Below, in pieces: positions 18,373 to 27,718 of a stretch of 64,000 bases of DNA; position 1 is the first letter of the stretch, and each line of letters begins with the position of its first letter. Where the stretch lies: NCBI GenBank assembly GCA_024707075.1, contig JANQAK010000005.1:37362-101361 (forward strand). Reading direction: 5' to 3'. Origin of the DNA: Afipia sp. (GTDB taxonomy: Bacteria; Pseudomonadota; Alphaproteobacteria; Rhizobiales; Xanthobacteraceae). The position numbers and the translations under genes were made by a program. Under the pieces are notes generated by a model that saw only the letters and a program-made list of their open reading frames with translations, was not told the DNA's origin and made no database searches.

Positions 18373-19079
18373 AACACGATACGCTGGCCGAACTGAACGC
18401 CGAGCGCGCGGCGCGCCGCGCCGTGATCGTCGTCACCGACGTGGTGAGCGGCGACCAGCGCCTGATCAAGGCCGCCGACATCGCGGCCGACCCTCTCCAC
18501 GCCGAACTCGACAAGCATCTGCGCATGGGCAAGAGCGGCATGATCGAGTTAGACGGCAAGAAATTGTTTCTCAACGTCTACGCGCCGACCGCGCGCCTCG
18601 TTATTATCGGCGCGGTCCACATCAGTCAGGCGCTGGCGCCGTTGGCGCAGTCGCTGGATTATGACGTGTTCGTGATCGACCCGCGCACCGCCTTTGCCTC
18701 GCCGGAACGATTTCCCGACGTGCCGCTATTTGCGGACTGGCCGGACGTGGCGTTGCCGCCGCTTCATATCGACCGCTATACGGCATTCGTCGCGCTGACC
18801 CACGATCCCAAGATCGATGATCCGGCGTTGCTGCACGCGTTGTCCCGTGATTGCTTCTATATCGGCGCGCTCGGGTCGCGGAAGACCCATGCCAAGCGAT
18901 TGGACCGTCTCAAGGCGCAGGGTGCGACCGACGCGGCGCTGGCCCGCATCCATGCCCCCATCGGCCTGAATATCGGAGCTGTCTCGCCATCGGAGATCGC
19001 AGTTGCTATCATGGCCGAGATCACCGCCCGGCTTCGGCTGCCAGCCGATGCCCCGCTCAAGACAAAGTCTGCCGCATGA
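18369..19079 (+). CDS. XdhC Rossmann-domain protein
   Basis: A 236-residue protein whose C-terminal two thirds is the XdhC Rossmann domain (VIIGAVHISQAL; FVIDPRTAFASPERF; YIGALGSRKTHAKR; IHAPIGLNIGAVSPSEIAVA). The first 70 residues also retain an XdhC-like strand pattern (AVIVVTDVVSG). The start is a TTG at 18369 overlapping the upstream stop. Its own stop overlaps the ATG of the next gene (ATGA). With the preceding protein it likely inserts the cofactor into the cluster's hydroxylase. Confidence 0.88.
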   Translation: MKHDTLAELNAERAARRAVIVVTDVVSGDQRLIKAADIAADPLHAELDKHLRMGKSGMIELDGKKLFLNVYAPTARLVIIGAVHISQALAPLAQSLDYDVFVIDPRTAFASPERFPDVPLFADWPDVALPPLHIDRYTAFVALTHDPKIDDPALLHALSRDCFYIGALGSRKTHAKRLDRLKAQGATDAALARIHAPIGLNIGAVSPSEIAVAIMAEITARLRLPADAPLKTKSAA

Positions 19080-20707
19080 AATTTGGCCCGGTTAAACCTG
19101 AAGATGCGCTCGGCGGCGTGACTGTCCACGCTATCCGTCAGAGTTCGCTGGTGCTCAAAAAGGGCACCGTCGTCGGATTTGCCGAAGTGGCGGCGCTAAA
19201 GCAGGCGGGCGTCAAGGAAATCGTGGTCGCGCGTCTCGACAAGGACGACATCTCCGAGGACGAAGCGGCGGCGAGCATTGCTGCGGCGGTGGCGGGCGAG
19301 GGCGTCAACGTCGAGCGTGCGTTTACCGGGCGCGCCAACCTGTTCGCGTCGGAAGCCGGCGTGCTGGTGGTGGACCGCGATTCCGTCGATCGCATCAACC
19401 GCGTCGATGAAGCGGTTACCGTTGCGACGCTGCCAGCCTTCAAGGCGGTGGTTGCGGGCGAGATGGTCGCGACCGTCAAGATCATTCCGTTCGGTGTGGA
19501 AGCGAAGTTGCGCGATGCCGCTGTGGCCGCCGTCGGTGCCGGGCGCATGCGGGTAGAGCCGTTCAGGATCAAGCGCGTCGGTGTGGTCTCGACGCTGCTG
19601 CCCGGTCTCGCGCCGAAAGTCATCGAGAAAACCTTGCATGTGACGGAAGAGCGCCTCGCGCCGACCGGCGCCCGCATCATCGCCGAGCGCCGTGTTCCGC
19701 ATGACGAAGCTGCGCTGGCATCCGCGATCGACGAACTGCTCGCGCTTGGCGCGGAGCTGGTGCTGGTGTTCGGCGCGTCCGCCATTGCCGACCGGCGCGA
19801 TGTGATCCCGGCAGCCATCGAGCAGATCGGCGGCGCGGTCGAGCATTTCGGCATGCCGGTTGATCCCGGCAACCTCATGCTGATCGGCAAGGTGAACGAC
19901 CGCCCCGTGCTGGGTGCGCCGGGCTGTGCGCGCTCGCCGAAGGAAAACGGCTTCGACTGGATCTTGATGCGCCTTCTCGCGGGCCTCCCGGTGACACGCG
20001 CGGATGTGACCGGAATGGGCGTCGGCGGCCTGTTGATGGAAATCGTGACGCGGCCGCAGCCGCGTGTGCCCGTTGCCGCCGACGGCAGCCGGAACGTCTC
20101 CGCCATCGTTCTTGCGGCGGGCCGCTCGACCCGCATGGGCGGGCCGAACAAGCTGCTGGCCGAACTGAACGGCAAGAAGCTGGTGCGGATCGTCGCCGAG
20201 CAGGCGCTGGCCTCGAAAGCCTCGCCGGTGATCGTCGTGACCGGCCACCAGCGCGCGGAAGTCGAAGCCGCCTTGAAAGGACTGAACGTCAAGTTCGTGC
20301 ATAATCCAGATTTCGCCCAGGGTCTTGCCACCTCGGTGAAGGCGGGCATCGGTGCCGTCCCTGAAAATGCCGATGGTGCGGTGGTGTGCCTTGGCGACAT
20401 GCCGCTGATCGATGCCAGTCTGGTCGACCGTCTCACCGAAGCGTTTGCGCCGGATCGCGGGTCGCTGATTGTGGTGCCGGTCGCGGGTGGACGGCGCGGT
20501 AATCCGGTGTTGTGGTCGCGCCGCTTCTTCCCGGAATTGATGGCGCTCGACGGCGATGTTGGCGCGCGGCACCTGATTGCGCGGCATATGGAGGCGGTGA
20601 CCGAAGTCGAGGTCGAAGGCAAAAGCGCCTTTCTCGACATCGACACGCCTGAAATGCTGAGCGATGCCCGCAAGGACAGTCTGCGGATCGGCGCCAACGG
20701 CTCCTGA
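19076..20707 (+). CDS. Molybdopterin-binding / MobA-like nucleotidyltransferase fusion
   Basis: A 543-residue two-domain protein. Residues 1 to about 330 form a MoeA/MoaB-like molybdopterin-binding region (VHAIRQSSLVLKKGTVV at the start; LVFGASAIADRRDVIPAAI; MPVDPGNLMLIG). Residues from about 342 form a MobA/MocA-like NTP transferase with AAGRSTRMGGPNKLLA and the metal-binding LGDMPLID. MocA-type enzymes add CMP to molybdopterin to make the cytosine dinucleotide cofactor used by the xanthine-oxidase family. It is the last gene of the cox-type operon and is coupled to the XdhC gene. Confidence 0.9.
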   Translation: MKFGPVKPEDALGGVTVHAIRQSSLVLKKGTVVGFAEVAALKQAGVKEIVVARLDKDDISEDEAAASIAAAVAGEGVNVERAFTGRANLFASEAGVLVVDRDSVDRINRVDEAVTVATLPAFKAVVAGEMVATVKIIPFGVEAKLRDAAVAAVGAGRMRVEPFRIKRVGVVSTLLPGLAPKVIEKTLHVTEERLAPTGARIIAERRVPHDEAALASAIDELLALGAELVLVFGASAIADRRDVIPAAIEQIGGAVEHFGMPVDPGNLMLIGKVNDRPVLGAPGCARSPKENGFDWILMRLLAGLPVTRADVTGMGVGGLLMEIVTRPQPRVPVAADGSRNVSAIVLAAGRSTRMGGPNKLLAELNGKKLVRIVAEQALASKASPVIVVTGHQRAEVEAALKGLNVKFVHNPDFAQGLATSVKAGIGAVPENADGAVVCLGDMPLIDASLVDRLTEAFAPDRGSLIVVPVAGGRRGNPVLWSRRFFPELMALDGDVGARHLIARHMEAVTEVEVEGKSAFLDIDTPEMLSDARKDSLRIGANGS

Positions 20708-20800
20708 CGCAGCCGGTCTGCCCGGGTTTTCTTTCCGTTCACCAAGTTGAAACGCCCTCCTGCCTAGGATGATTCCCGGATAGCCTCTGGGGAGGGGATT

Positions 20801-21190
20801 TTGCTCGACAGTGCCGCCGTGTGCATTCGCACGCTTTTGGTTTTCGTTTTTATTTCTGCTTTTGCCGTTCATCTGATCGCAGCGCCGGCCTTCGCAGCCG
20901 GTGCGCTGGCGATCGGCAAGTGCGGCGCCTATGGCCAAGCCTTCGACTATCCGGCGGAGCAGGGCGCACGCAGCGCCGCTCTCAAGCAGTGCAAGGGTGA
21001 TTGTAGCGCTGTGACCATGAAGCGCGCCTGTGTCGCGCTGTCGCTCGACATGACCAAGCCGTGCGGCGCGCACGGCTATGCGGTCGCGCCGCGCATTTCC
21101 AGCGCGCTGAACGAGGCGATGAAGAAGTGCTACGCGTTCGGCGGCAAGGAATGCGTCATCCGCGCCTGGGCATGTGATGCCCGGGGCTGA
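20801..21190 (+). CDS. Secreted DUF4189-like cysteine-rich protein
   Basis: A 129-residue protein with a hydrophobic signal segment (residues about 10-30, ending AFAAGA). The mature domain carries regularly spaced cysteines and the pattern GALAIGKCGAYGQAFDYP, typical of DUF4189 proteins. It starts at TTG 20801, chosen because of the very strong GGGGAGGGG site six bases upstream. Periplasmic or secreted location is inferred from the signal segment. The role is unknown. It is a single gene after the cox-type operon. Confidence 0.75.
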   Translation: MLDSAAVCIRTLLVFVFISAFAVHLIAAPAFAAGALAIGKCGAYGQAFDYPAEQGARSAALKQCKGDCSAVTMKRACVALSLDMTKPCGAHGYAVAPRISSALNEAMKKCYAFGGKECVIRAWACDARG

Positions 21191-21289
21191 GACTGGCGCG
21201 GATTCCCTCCGTGGGGCACAGAAGTCATTTTAATATGTAGTCCAATGCTTTGCGCGATTTCTACACAGGCCGGTATTTCATCTTGAAAA

Positions 21290-21307
21290 TGACTGACCAG
21301 TCAGTCA
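21290..21307. promoter_or_regulatory. Palindromic TetR-type operator
   Basis: Perfect 8-bp inverted repeat TGACTGAC-CA-GTCAGTCA, ending ten bases before the GTG start of the TetR gene. Position and form suggest autoregulation of the regulator-efflux operon. Confidence 0.75.
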
Positions 21308-21316
21308 AAATGATGC

Positions 21317-22024
21317 GTGCCTAAAATCTCGCTGATCGATAACCGTCCCTCAAAGGATAAGTCTAGGCGCAGCGCGAAAGCGTCGCCTGGTCGCGCTTCG
21401 ATGACACGGCGTCCGTCCAAGCGCGCGATCGGCGCGACGGAGCGGCGCGCCGCGATCATCGCGGCGGGTCTCGACGAATTCACCGCCAAGGGATTTGCCG
21501 CGACGCGCCTCGACGATGTGGCCAAGCGCGCGGGCGTCGCCAAGGGCACGATCTACCTCCACTTCAAGGACAAGGAAGCGCTGTTTCAGGAGCTTGTGCG
21601 CACCGCGCTCGGGCCGCTGATCGTGCGGGTTTCAAACCCGCCGATCGGTGAGGGCGCGGGATCGGCACGCGCGGCGATGGAGGCGCTGGCAGGCATCTTC
21701 GTCAGCGACGTCATCGGGACGAAGCGCGGCGACATCCTGCGTCTGATTATTTCCGAGGGCACGCGCTTTCCGTCGCTGGCGGAGTTCTACTATCGCGAGG
21801 TAGTCGCCCAGGGCATCGCCGGGATGCGCAAGCTGATCGAATACGGCGTCGCGCGCGGCGAGATTCGCAATCCGGGTTTGGCGGAATTTCCACAATTGCT
21901 GTTCTCGCCGCTCGTTGTCGCGGTGATCTGGCAGGGCCTGTTCGGCAAGCACGCGCCGATCGATGCCGCGACGATGCTGCGTGTTCATCTTGATTCCATT
22001 TTTGGTGAAGGGAAAGCGGCATGA
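21317..22024 (+). CDS. TetR/AcrR-family transcriptional regulator
   Basis: A 235-residue regulator. After a basic N-terminal tail of about 40 residues comes the TetR helix-turn-helix (RRAAIIAAGLDEFTAKGF; LDDVAKRAGVAKGTIYLHF), then a helical ligand-binding domain with a TetR_C-like RFPSLAEFYYREVV. It begins with GTG 21317 just after an 18-base palindrome. The downstream HlyD gene overlaps its stop (ATGA), so it heads an efflux operon and probably represses it. The ligand is unknown. Confidence 0.9.
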   Translation: MPKISLIDNRPSKDKSRRSAKASPGRASMTRRPSKRAIGATERRAAIIAAGLDEFTAKGFAATRLDDVAKRAGVAKGTIYLHFKDKEALFQELVRTALGPLIVRVSNPPIGEGAGSARAAMEALAGIFVSDVIGTKRGDILRLIISEGTRFPSLAEFYYREVVAQGIAGMRKLIEYGVARGEIRNPGLAEFPQLLFSPLVVAVIWQGLFGKHAPIDAATMLRVHLDSIFGEGKAA

Positions 22025-22794
22025 TTGCGTCGCGAAACGTGATGCGGGCTTTTGTTCTGTCCGCGGTGCTTGTCGCCCTGGCCGGATGCGGTGAATCGAA
22101 AAATCCCGGTTATCAGGGCTGGATCGAGGCCGATCTGATCTTCGTCAGCCCTGACGAGCAGGGACGTGTGGTCAAGCTCAATGTGCGCGAGGGCGATCAG
22201 GTCAAGGTGGGCGATCCGCTCTATGCGGTCGATGACGATCTGCAACAGGCCAATCTGAACCAGAGCAACGCGACGCTGGCGAATGCGCAGCAGGCTTACG
22301 ATCGCGCGGCCAGCCTCAGCAAGACCGGCTCCGGCACGCAGGCAAATTTCGATTCCGCGCTGGCTTCGCTGCGCGTCGCCGAGGCGCAGGTGAATACCTC
22401 GCAGACACGGCTGGCACGGCGGCGCATGAACGCGCCCATCGCCGGCACAATTCAGCAGATCTATTTCCGCGAAGGTGAAACCGTTCCGGCGCAGCGGCCG
22501 GTGATCTCCATCCTGCCGCCGGGCAACATGAAGGTGCGTTTCTTCGTGCCGGAGCCGGAATTGCCGAAGCTCAAGGTCGGCGAGGACGTGCGCGTCACCT
22601 GCGACGGCTGCGCCACAGACCTTGTGGCGAAAATCTACTTCATCGCCACCACGGCCGAATATACGCCGCCGGTGATCTACAGCCTCGATGAGCGATCGAA
22701 GCTGGTCTATCTGATCCAGGCGCGGCCGAACAAGCCCGACAGTCTGCGCGTCGGGCAGCCCGTCAGCATCTTTACCGTCGGCAAGACGCCGTGA
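22021..22794 (+). CDS. HlyD-family membrane fusion lipoprotein
   Basis: A 257-residue periplasmic adaptor of a tripartite ABC efflux pump. The N-terminal signal ends in a lipobox (LAGC near residue 23), so the protein is probably a lipoprotein. A biotinyl-lipoyl-like half motif (GRVVKLNVREGDQVKVGDPL) precedes a short coiled-coil hairpin (residues 70-115), then the second half (MNAPIAGTIQQIYFREGETV) and a beta-barrel region. It overlaps both neighbours by four bases, so regulator, adaptor and ATPase are translationally coupled. Confidence 0.9.
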   Translation: MIASRNVMRAFVLSAVLVALAGCGESKNPGYQGWIEADLIFVSPDEQGRVVKLNVREGDQVKVGDPLYAVDDDLQQANLNQSNATLANAQQAYDRAASLSKTGSGTQANFDSALASLRVAEAQVNTSQTRLARRRMNAPIAGTIQQIYFREGETVPAQRPVISILPPGNMKVRFFVPEPELPKLKVGEDVRVTCDGCATDLVAKIYFIATTAEYTPPVIYSLDERSKLVYLIQARPNKPDSLRVGQPVSIFTVGKTP

Positions 22795-23732
22795 GCAGCT
22801 CAACCGCACCGTCCGACATCGCAATCGACGTCCGTAACCTGTCGAAATCGTTCGATGGCCGGGAGGTGGTGCATGACCTTTCGATGCAGGTGAAGCGCGG
22901 CACGATCTACGGCTTCCTCGGGCCGAATGGCTCCGGCAAGACCACGACCATCCGCATGCTGTGCGGCCTGCTGACGCCCGACAGCGGCGAGGGCAGGTGC
23001 CTCGGCTACGACATCCGGCGCGACGCCGACAAGATCAAGCGTCTGGTCGGCTACATGACGCAGCGCTTCAGTCTCTATCAGGATCTGTCGGTGCGTGAGA
23101 ATCTGGAATTCGTGGCGCGGCTCTATGGCGTGAGCGATCCGCGCGGTGCCGCGCGCGAGATGATCAAGCGTCTCGGTCTTACCGGACGCGACGAGCAGCT
23201 CGCAGGCGAACTGTCAGGCGGTTGGAAGCAGCGCCTTGCGCTGGGCGCCTGTACGTTGCCGAGCCCGCAATTGCTGCTGCTCGACGAGCCGACCGCCGGT
23301 GTCGATCCCAAGGCGCGGCGCGAATTCTGGAGCGAGATCCATGCACTCGCTGCCGAAGGGCTGACCGTGCTGGTCTCGACGCATTACATGGACGAGGCCG
23401 AGCGCTGCCACGAGATTGCTTATATCGCTTATGGCAATCTGCTGGCGCACGGCACCGTTGAAGACGTCATCGCCAAATCCGCGCTGACGACCTACACGGT
23501 CACCGGCGGGGACCTCAACAAGCTGACAACGGAGCTGACTGATAAGCCCGGCATCGACATGGTCGCGCCGTTCGGCAACAGTCTTCATGTCTCCGGGCGC
23601 GATGCTTCTGCGCTGGAAGCGGCCATCGCGCCGTACAGGTCCGCCGGCGACATGGTCTGGCACCGGTCCGAACCGTCGCTTGAAGACGTCTTTATCGAGT
23701 TGATGGGCCGCTCGAAGGATAATTTCCAATGA
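22791..23732 (+). CDS. ABC-2 type transporter ATP-binding protein
   Basis: A 313-residue ABC ATPase. Walker A GPNGSGKTTT is near residue 45, the signature is LSGGWKQRLALG, Walker B is LLLLDEPTAGVDP, and a C-terminal DUF4162-like region ends the protein. It starts at GTG 22791 overlapping the hlyD stop (GTGA), and its own stop overlaps the permease start (ATGA). It energises the ABC-2 permease encoded next, in a YbhF/YhiI-like efflux system. Confidence 0.92.
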   Translation: MSSSTAPSDIAIDVRNLSKSFDGREVVHDLSMQVKRGTIYGFLGPNGSGKTTTIRMLCGLLTPDSGEGRCLGYDIRRDADKIKRLVGYMTQRFSLYQDLSVRENLEFVARLYGVSDPRGAAREMIKRLGLTGRDEQLAGELSGGWKQRLALGACTLPSPQLLLLDEPTAGVDPKARREFWSEIHALAAEGLTVLVSTHYMDEAERCHEIAYIAYGNLLAHGTVEDVIAKSALTTYTVTGGDLNKLTTELTDKPGIDMVAPFGNSLHVSGRDASALEAAIAPYRSAGDMVWHRSEPSLEDVFIELMGRSKDNFQ

Positions 23733-24878
23733 GCGACACCAATCTCACCAGCGGCGGCTTTTTCCGGATTCTGGCAGCGCACCTATGCGATGCTGGTCAA
23801 GGAATTTCTCCAGTTGCGCCGCGACCGGGTGTCGTTCGCGATGATCGTGATACTGCCGATCATGCAGCTTCTGCTGTTCGGTTATGCCATCAACACCACG
23901 CCGCGCAATTTGCCGACGGCGGTGTTGTTGCAGGAGGACAGCGATCTCGGACGCTCTATCCTCAAGGCTCTTCAGAACACGGCGTATTTCCACTTTACCC
24001 GCGAAGTTCATACCGTGGCGGAGTTCGACGCCCTGCTGGAGTCCGGCAAGGTTCTGTTCGGTGTCGAAATTCCGCGCGGTTTCGAGCGCGGGGTTCGGCG
24101 CGGCGAGAGACCCGCGCTGCTGGTGGCGGCGGATGCCACCGATCCGGTGGCGGCAGGATCGGCCCTGGGCGCGCTCGGTCAGGTGATGCAGACGGCGCTC
24201 CAGCACGATCTGTTCGTCGGCGATCCGCCGTCGATGCCGTTCGAGATTCGCGCCCATGCGCGCTACAATCCGGCGGCGGAATCGCGCTTGAACATCGTGC
24301 CGGGTCTGGTCGGGACCATCCTGACCATGACGATGCTGATCTTCACCGCGCTGTCGGTGACGCGCGAGATCGAGCGCGGCACGATGGAAAACCTGCTGGC
24401 GATGCCGATCACGCCGATCGAGGTGATGCTCGGCAAGATCATCCCCTACGTCCTTGTCGGATTCCTCCAGGCCTCCATCATCATCGGCATCGGGCACTTT
24501 CTGTTCAAGGTGCCTATCCTCGGCAGTCTTGCGATGCTGGCGCTGCTCTCCACGCTGTTCATCGGGGCCAATTTGTCGATCGGCTATACGTTCTCCACCA
24601 TCGCGCAGAACCAGCTTCAGGCGATGCAGATGACGATGATGTTTTTTCTGCCGAACATCCTGCTGTCGGGCTTCATGTTTCCCTTCGCGGGGATGCCGGT
24701 CTGGGCGCAGTGGATCGGCGAGGGGCTGCCGCTGACCCATTACATCCGCATCGTGCGCGCCATCATGCTGAAAGGAGCCACGCTGCAAAACCTGCAATAC
24801 GACGCCATCGCGCTCTTCGTGCTGATGCTGGTGGCCATGACGATTGCGATCACGCGATTCCGCCGCACGCTGGATTGA
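23729..24878 (+). pseudogene. ABC-2 type transporter permease, frameshifted near its 5' end
   Basis: The frame opening at ATG 23729 (MSDTNLTSGGFFRIL) is joined to the permease frame only by a one-base shift near 23774, where an extra G in CTGGCAG breaks the natural reading ILQRTYAMLVKEF. Corrected, it encodes about 382 residues: one N-terminal membrane segment, a large periplasmic domain (about residues 50-180) and five C-terminal membrane segments with the ABC-2 motif SVTREIERGTMENLLAMPI. Start overlap with the ATPase fits one efflux operon. A sequencing indel is more likely than gene decay because the rest is intact. Confidence 0.85.
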
Positions 24879-24886
24879 GGCTTCCG

Positions 24887-26173
24887 CTATGCGGCGGTCG
24901 CAATCGGCGTTGCGCTGCGCCGGAGCAGCAACACGGCAGCCGCCGCGATGATGCAAAGCACACCCGCCGCGAAGAACGCCGGCAGATAGCTCTCCAGCAG
25001 CGTTCGCGTGAGACCCGCTCCGAACGCGGCCGTTGCCGAGCCGAACTGATGGCCGACGAAAATCCAGCCGAACACCATCGCGGCGCGTTCCGGGCCGAAA
25101 TGCCTGGCCGTCAGCTTCACCGTCGGGGGAACGGTCGCGATCCAGTCGAGACCGTAGAACATGGCGAAAATCGACAGCCCGTAGAATGAGAAGTCGGTGA
25201 ACGGCAGGAACAGCAGCGACAGCCCGCGCAGGCCGTAATACCAGAACAGCAGCCAGCGGTTGTCGTAGCGGTCCGACAGCCAGCCCGAGGCGATGGTGCC
25301 GAAGAAATCGAAGATGCCCATGGCTGCGAGCAGGCTTGCGGATGTCGTCGCGGGAATGCCGAAATCGGCGCACATCGGAATGAGGTGAGTCTGCACCAGC
25401 CCATTGGTGCTGGCGCCGCAGATGAAGAATGTGCCGAACAGAATCCAGAACACGCGGGTCCGCGAAGCATCGCGCAGGGCCATGAACGCGCTCGACACGA
25501 TGGAGGTCGCCGGAGGTGCTGCGGGAACAGGCGGTATGCCGTTGTCTCCAAATGGCCGCAGTCCGAGATCGGATGGCCGGTCACGCATGAACAGCAGCAC
25601 CGCCACGGCGGTCAGGGCGAGCATCACGCACATCAGGCCCATGGCCGTGCGCCAGCCGAATGTTTCGGTGAGGTAGGCCAGGATGGGAAGGAAGATGAGC
25701 TGGCCGGTCGCGGTGCTGGCTGCAAAAACTCCGACCACCAATCCCCTGCGGGCGGTGAACCAGCGTGTTGCGACGGTGGCTCCGAGTACCATCGCGGTCA
25801 TCCCGGTGCCGAAACCGACGACAAAACCCCAGAGCAAGATAAGGTGCCACGCCTGTGTCATGGCCAGCGATGCGACCAGTCCCGCCACGATGATTGCCAG
25901 CGCCGAGACCACGACGTTGCGCAATCCGAAGCGCGCCATCAGTGCGGCCGCGAAAGGCGCCATCAGACCGAACAGCAACAGGCGGATCGACAGCGCAGAG
26001 GATATCTGCGTTGTGGTCCAGCCGAATTCCTTCTCGAGCGGCAGAATGAACACGCCCGGCGCGCCGACCGAGGCAGAGCTGATGAGCGACGTAAGAAACG
26101 TCACGGCGACCATCACCCAGCCATAGTGAATATCTCGCGTGGCAAGGCGCGCGGAAACCCAGGAAGAAATCAT
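24887..26173 (-). CDS. MFS transporter (oxalate/formate antiporter-like)
   Basis: A 428-residue major facilitator with twelve predicted membrane segments. The first-half loop reads RFGLRNVVVSAL and the second-half loop SGWLSDRYDNRWLLFW, the usual MFS motif A positions. The N-terminus HYGWVMVAVTFLTSLISS resembles monocarboxylate or oxalate/formate-type carriers. ATG 26173 is preferred; an in-frame TTG at 26185 would add four residues. No strong ribosome site is visible for either. It is convergent with the efflux operon. Substrate unknown. Confidence 0.85.
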   Translation of the reverse strand: MISSWVSARLATRDIHYGWVMVAVTFLTSLISSASVGAPGVFILPLEKEFGWTTTQISSALSIRLLLFGLMAPFAAALMARFGLRNVVVSALAIIVAGLVASLAMTQAWHLILLWGFVVGFGTGMTAMVLGATVATRWFTARRGLVVGVFAASTATGQLIFLPILAYLTETFGWRTAMGLMCVMLALTAVAVLLFMRDRPSDLGLRPFGDNGIPPVPAAPPATSIVSSAFMALRDASRTRVFWILFGTFFICGASTNGLVQTHLIPMCADFGIPATTSASLLAAMGIFDFFGTIASGWLSDRYDNRWLLFWYYGLRGLSLLFLPFTDFSFYGLSIFAMFYGLDWIATVPPTVKLTARHFGPERAAMVFGWIFVGHQFGSATAAFGAGLTRTLLESYLPAFFAAGVLCIIAAAAVLLLRRSATPIATAA

Positions 26174-26296
26174 TGCTTGTCCCAAGAGGAGGAGGGAATG
26201 TCTGATACATCTTTTATGGCATGATCTAAATCATACCATCCAACAATTGGTGTTCGATTCGCGTATGTCTACGAAAGTCTAACTGACCATTCTGGG

Positions 26297-27067
26297 TCAT
26301 CGGCGCGTGAGCAGACTGACGCGTCCGTAAAGCCCGGAACGGTGGCTGTTATCCTCGACATAGCCCGCGCCCAGCGTCCATTCAAAGGCGGCGGTCCTGA
26401 ACGACGTCAGGTGCGCGCCGATCCGGTACTGGCGATAGACCTGATCGCCGGATGTCTCGATCTCGGGGCCGGTCCAGAAGCGATCCATGACGCGCCATCC
26501 GGCCGCGCCGCGCACGCCGAACGTGGTGCCGATGGTGGAGCCCGAGATGGACGCCGCCACCATGATCGCCGATGTCGGCTCCCACCACAGATCCGCGCCG
26601 ACGCGCAGACCGGCCTGGTTGCCGCGCAGACTGTTGCCGGGGTCGTCCGGTGACGTTCGGTGGTTCTGAAGGTCGAGACCGGCGAAGACCTTGGCTTCGA
26701 AATCGCCGCGCTTGATCCGCCAGCCCGGCATGATCGAGGCGAGCAGGCCAGTGCCGCGGATGTTGGCCGTGCCTGCAAGGTAGCGATAGGTGCCTTCGGC
26801 GAGCAGCAGCTTGAGCGTGAAGCCGTCCGCGTTCAGGCCGCGCGGTGCCCATTGCATGCCGCCGTAGAACGAGCTGCCGCTGCGCCAGAGATCGAAGCCG
26901 CTGAAATAGAGGAATTTTTCCGGCGTGCCGCCGCCGCTGAGGCGGCTTTCGGCGGGAGCATCGGTGGCCGTGTCGTTGACTGTCGGATCGGCAATAGCGG
27001 GAGCGCCACCGCACAACACCAGAGCGGCGGTGACGCAAAACGCGTACACCCTTCCCACGCAACGCAT
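26297..27067 (-). CDS. bcsS: BcsS-like cellulose biosynthesis outer-membrane protein
   Basis: A 256-residue protein with a signal peptide (hydrophobic residues 8-22, cleavage after AIA) and a chain of short amphipathic beta-strands ending in Arg-Arg. The stretch FLYFSGFDLWRSGSSFYGG and the later LKLLLAEGTYRYLAGT match my memory of the BcsS family found beside rhizobial cellulose genes. No bcs genes lie in this window, so a link to cellulose rests on family resemblance only. It may simply be a beta-barrel protein. Confidence 0.65.
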   Translation of the reverse strand: MRCVGRVYAFCVTAALVLCGGAPAIADPTVNDTATDAPAESRLSGGGTPEKFLYFSGFDLWRSGSSFYGGMQWAPRGLNADGFTLKLLLAEGTYRYLAGTANIRGTGLLASIMPGWRIKRGDFEAKVFAGLDLQNHRTSPDDPGNSLRGNQAGLRVGADLWWEPTSAIMVAASISGSTIGTTFGVRGAAGWRVMDRFWTGPEIETSGDQVYRQYRIGAHLTSFRTAAFEWTLGAGYVEDNSHRSGLYGRVSLLTRR

Positions 27068-27212
27068 GGAGCCCCCAAAGCCCCAAAGAAATAGCTTAAG
27101 TAAATAATGTGGGTTAATTAGAGCGGCGGAGAGGGGGATCGTCTAGCGAACGGGTCGGGAACGCCCCATGAATGCGACGAAAGATATTCTCGGTTCTGTG
27201 GATAAGTCAGAA

Positions 27213-27674
27213 TTAGAATTGCGGGGCGACCAGATTTTCGATCTTCGCCCCGTCACGATTCTCGATGATCTCGGCAATGAACTTGCGGTGACAGGCGTTG
27301 TGATCGCGTTCGTAGCACAGGATGCAGACCGGCCCGGCCTTTATGACCAGCGTTTCGAGTTCGTCCATCTCCGCGCGCGCCTGCGGAGTCTTGAGGTGGG
27401 CGTGATAGATTTTTGACAGCGCCTTCATGTCACCGCCGCGCGCCGCCTCCCGGCCATCCTTCGGCGTGCCGAGCCCGCGCAGATGGACATAACCGATACC
27501 GCGTTCGTCCAGTCCGGCAGCGAGTTGTGTCTTGGAAAATCCCGGACGGCGTGACGAGGCGATGGCGCGCACATCCACCAGCAGCTTCACGCCGGCGCGC
27601 TGCAATTCGTCGAGCACCGCCTTGGCCGGTGTTTGTTCGTAGCCGATGGTGAAGAGTTTTCTGGCTTTGGCCAT
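27213..27674 (-). CDS. DUF488 family protein
   Basis: A 153-residue protein with the DUF488 hallmarks: TIGYEQTPAKAVLDEL at the N-terminus, LLVDVRAIASSRRPGFSK, and a C-terminal CILCYERDHNACHRKFIAEI cysteine/histidine cluster. The family's biochemical role is not settled. It is 45 bases downstream of a DUF72 gene on the same strand, and the two are probably co-transcribed, an association I recall from other bacteria. Confidence 0.9.
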   Translation of the reverse strand: MAKARKLFTIGYEQTPAKAVLDELQRAGVKLLVDVRAIASSRRPGFSKTQLAAGLDERGIGYVHLRGLGTPKDGREAARGGDMKALSKIYHAHLKTPQARAEMDELETLVIKAGPVCILCYERDHNACHRKFIAEIIENRDGAKIENLVAPQF

Positions 27675-27718
27675 GCGATCTCCCGGCGTTCGATGGAGCG
27701 GCAGCGATAACTATCGCC

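Noticed and set aside
13910..20707. Calling the whole cluster an active CO dehydrogenase
   Set aside because: No large subunit with the VAYRCSFR-type active site is present, so neither substrate nor activity can be claimed.
19138..21073. Two long minus-strand open frames opposite the MoeA/MobA-like fusion
   Set aside because: The plus strand encodes recognisable domains with coupled neighbours; the antisense proteins show no family motifs.
23775..25189. Continuation of the permease's first frame to 25189
   Set aside because: After the indel it is an Arg/His/Ala-rich shadow; the membrane segments are in the other frame.
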